Positions 62,870 to 64,000 of a DNA stretch of 64,000 nucleotides are shown here, in pieces. Both the position numbers and the translations under genes were made by a program. Below the pieces are notes generated by a model, which was not told the origin of the DNA, searched no databases, and saw nothing but the letters and a program-made list of their open reading frames with translations. The stretch covers positions 124,001-188,000 of the forward strand of contig NZ_JABRWQ010000004.1 in assembly GCF_013249065.1 (NCBI RefSeq). Reading direction: 5' to 3'. The DNA is from Winogradskyella litoriviva (GTDB lineage Bacteria > Bacteroidota > Bacteroidia > Flavobacteriales > Flavobacteriaceae). Position 1 is the first letter of the stretch; each line of letters opens with the position of its first letter.

Positions 62870-64000
62870 TTGCCTACAAACAATAAGCTTAAAATCTTTA
62901 ACGACCCAATTTACGGATTTATTACTATACCGAATTCGTTAATTTTCGATATTATTCAGCACAAATACTTTCAGAGGTTACGTCGTATTAGCCAAATGGG
63001 ATTATCTTATTTGGTTTATCCTGGTGCACATCATACACGTTTTCACCATGCATTAGGCTGTATGCATTTAATGCAAAAGGCAGTCAATGTGCTTCGTTTT
63101 AAAGGTGTTACAATTTCTAATGACGAAGAAAATGGATTACTGTTAGCTATTTTATTACATGATATTGGTCATGGTCCATTTTCGCATGCAATGGAACACA
63201 GCATAGTTAATGATGTGTCTCATGAGGAAATTTCATTGCGCTTTATGGAAGAACTCAATGTAGAGTTTAACGGAAGTTTAACGTTAGCCATCTCTATTTT
63301 TAAAGGAGAATACCCAAGACAATTTATGTGCGAGCTTATTTCTAGCCAATTAGACATGGATAGAGCGGATTACCTAAAACGAGATAGTTTTTATACAGGT
63401 GTAGCAGAGGGAAATATTAATAGCGAACGTTTAATCACCATGCTTAATGTGGTTGACGATCAATTGTTAGTAGAAGAAAAAGGTATTTTAAGTGTAGAGA
63501 AATTTTTAATTGCCAGACGGTTTATGTATTGGCAAGTTTATATGCACAAAACAGGAGTGGTTGCAGAGCAGTTACTAATGGGTGTTTTAAAACGAGCAAA
63601 AGAATTGGTTCAACAAGGCGTTAAGTTAAATTGTAGTGATGCTCTATTTTATTTTTTATTTTCTGAAATAAATGGTGAAAGTTTTACAAATGAAACCCTT
63701 ATGGTTTTTTCAAAATTAGATGATTATGATATCGTTGCTGCTTTAAAAGAATGGAAAAATCATAATGATTTTGTGTTAAGTAGTCTCTGCCAAATGATTT
63801 TAGATAGAAATTTATTAAAAGTGAAGTTAAAGAATAAGGCAATTAAAGCTTCAGATTTAAAAGAACATTCAGAAGAGATAATAAAAAAATATAATATTTC
63901 TAAGCATGAAGCTTCATTTTTTGTGTTTCATGGAGAGCTAACTAATCAGGCGTATCAGAATAAATTTCAGAAGATTAACATTTTATTCAAATCCGGAAAA
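62870..64000 (+). CDS. HD-domain phosphohydrolase (partial, C-terminus off the right edge)
   Basis: 377 residues are present, starting from TTG at 62870 (sequence PTNKLKIFNDPIYGFI). An in-frame TTG at 62855 is an alternative, and a TAA at 62849-62851 excludes anything longer. HD motifs are YPGAHHTRFHHALGCMHLM and LLHDIGHGPFSH near 75-105, then SSQLDMDRADYLKRD, the pattern of dGTPase/SAMHD1-like phosphohydrolases. It probably acts on nucleotides, but substrate is unknown. Divergent from porX across about 40 bases. No ATG is available before the conserved part. Confidence 0.9.
   Translation, partial: MPTNNKLKIFNDPIYGFITIPNSLIFDIIQHKYFQRLRRISQMGLSYLVYPGAHHTRFHHALGCMHLMQKAVNVLRFKGVTISNDEENGLLLAILLHDIGHGPFSHAMEHSIVNDVSHEEISLRFMEELNVEFNGSLTLAISIFKGEYPRQFMCELISSQLDMDRADYLKRDSFYTGVAEGNINSERLITMLNVVDDQLLVEEKGILSVEKFLIARRFMYWQVYMHKTGVVAEQLLMGVLKRAKELVQQGVKLNCSDALFYFLFSEINGESFTNETLMVFSKLDDYDIVAALKEWKNHNDFVLSSLCQMILDRNLLKVKLKNKAIKASDLKEHSEEIIKKYNISKHEASFFVFHGELTNQAYQNKFQKINILFKSGK

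Overview
The window looks like chromosomal DNA from a marine-type member of the Flavobacteriaceae (Bacteroidota). The DNA is strongly AT-rich. Many starts are preceded by the Bacteroidota promoter element TAnnTTTG rather than a Shine-Dalgarno sequence. There is a PorX-type regulator and a protein with a type IX secretion (T9SS) C-terminal sorting domain, and many SPII lipoproteins and TonB or DUF-family proteins typical of flavobacteria. The species cannot be named from this sequence. No rRNA, tRNA, CRISPR array, transposase or prophage was seen.

Layout. 0-9.3 kb: a partial lipoprotein, a LolD-like ABC ATPase, a DUF5916 outer-membrane protein, and a TonB receptor flanked by His-rich small proteins (probable metal acquisition), then DUF-family proteins. 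9.4-13.1 kb: the serine branch (serA, serC), an acyl-CoA reductase and a divergent dicluster ferredoxin. 13.2-17.4 kb: a lipoprotein, a candidate small RNA, small hypothetical genes, ychF and an SRPBCC protein. 17.7-22.7 kb: topoisomerase IV as parE, a small membrane gene and parC, with overlapping ends. 22.7-28.5 kb: two consecutive MBOAT plus SGNH pairs (polysaccharide O-acylation) headed by a sialate O-acetylesterase-like lipoprotein. 28.5-35 kb: TerC, a lipoprotein, an XRE regulator divergent from an M14 peptidase with palindromic operators in the shared gap, an Lrp regulator, DinB, aroB and proline dehydrogenase.

35-58 kb is an exopolysaccharide locus: Wzc tyrosine kinase, Wza exporter, PglF/CapD dehydratase, DegT aminotransferase, PglC-like sugar transferase, three GT4 glycosyltransferases, a Wzy-like polymerase and a Wzx-like flippase. 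These are followed by a 2053-residue secreted pectate-lyase-like protein with 17 tandem Ig-like repeats and a T9SS sorting domain. UDP-glucose dehydrogenase and a UDP-glucuronate 4-epimerase-like enzyme come next. Together the genes suggest a uronic-acid-containing surface polysaccharide, built by a Wzx/Wzy route, possibly O-acetylated by the MBOAT cassettes, and possibly trimmed or bound by the giant T9SS protein. 58-64 kb: alanine dehydrogenase, a small overlapping gene pair, tsaE, porX and a partial HD phosphohydrolase.

The least expected elements are the XRE/M14 divergon with repeated TTACAnnTGTAA palindromes, the higher-order repeat architecture of the giant protein, a candidate orphan small RNA near 14.4 kb, the doubled MBOAT-SGNH cassette, and a Pgl-type sugar pathway that lacks its acetyltransferase exactly where a 305-base gap occurs.
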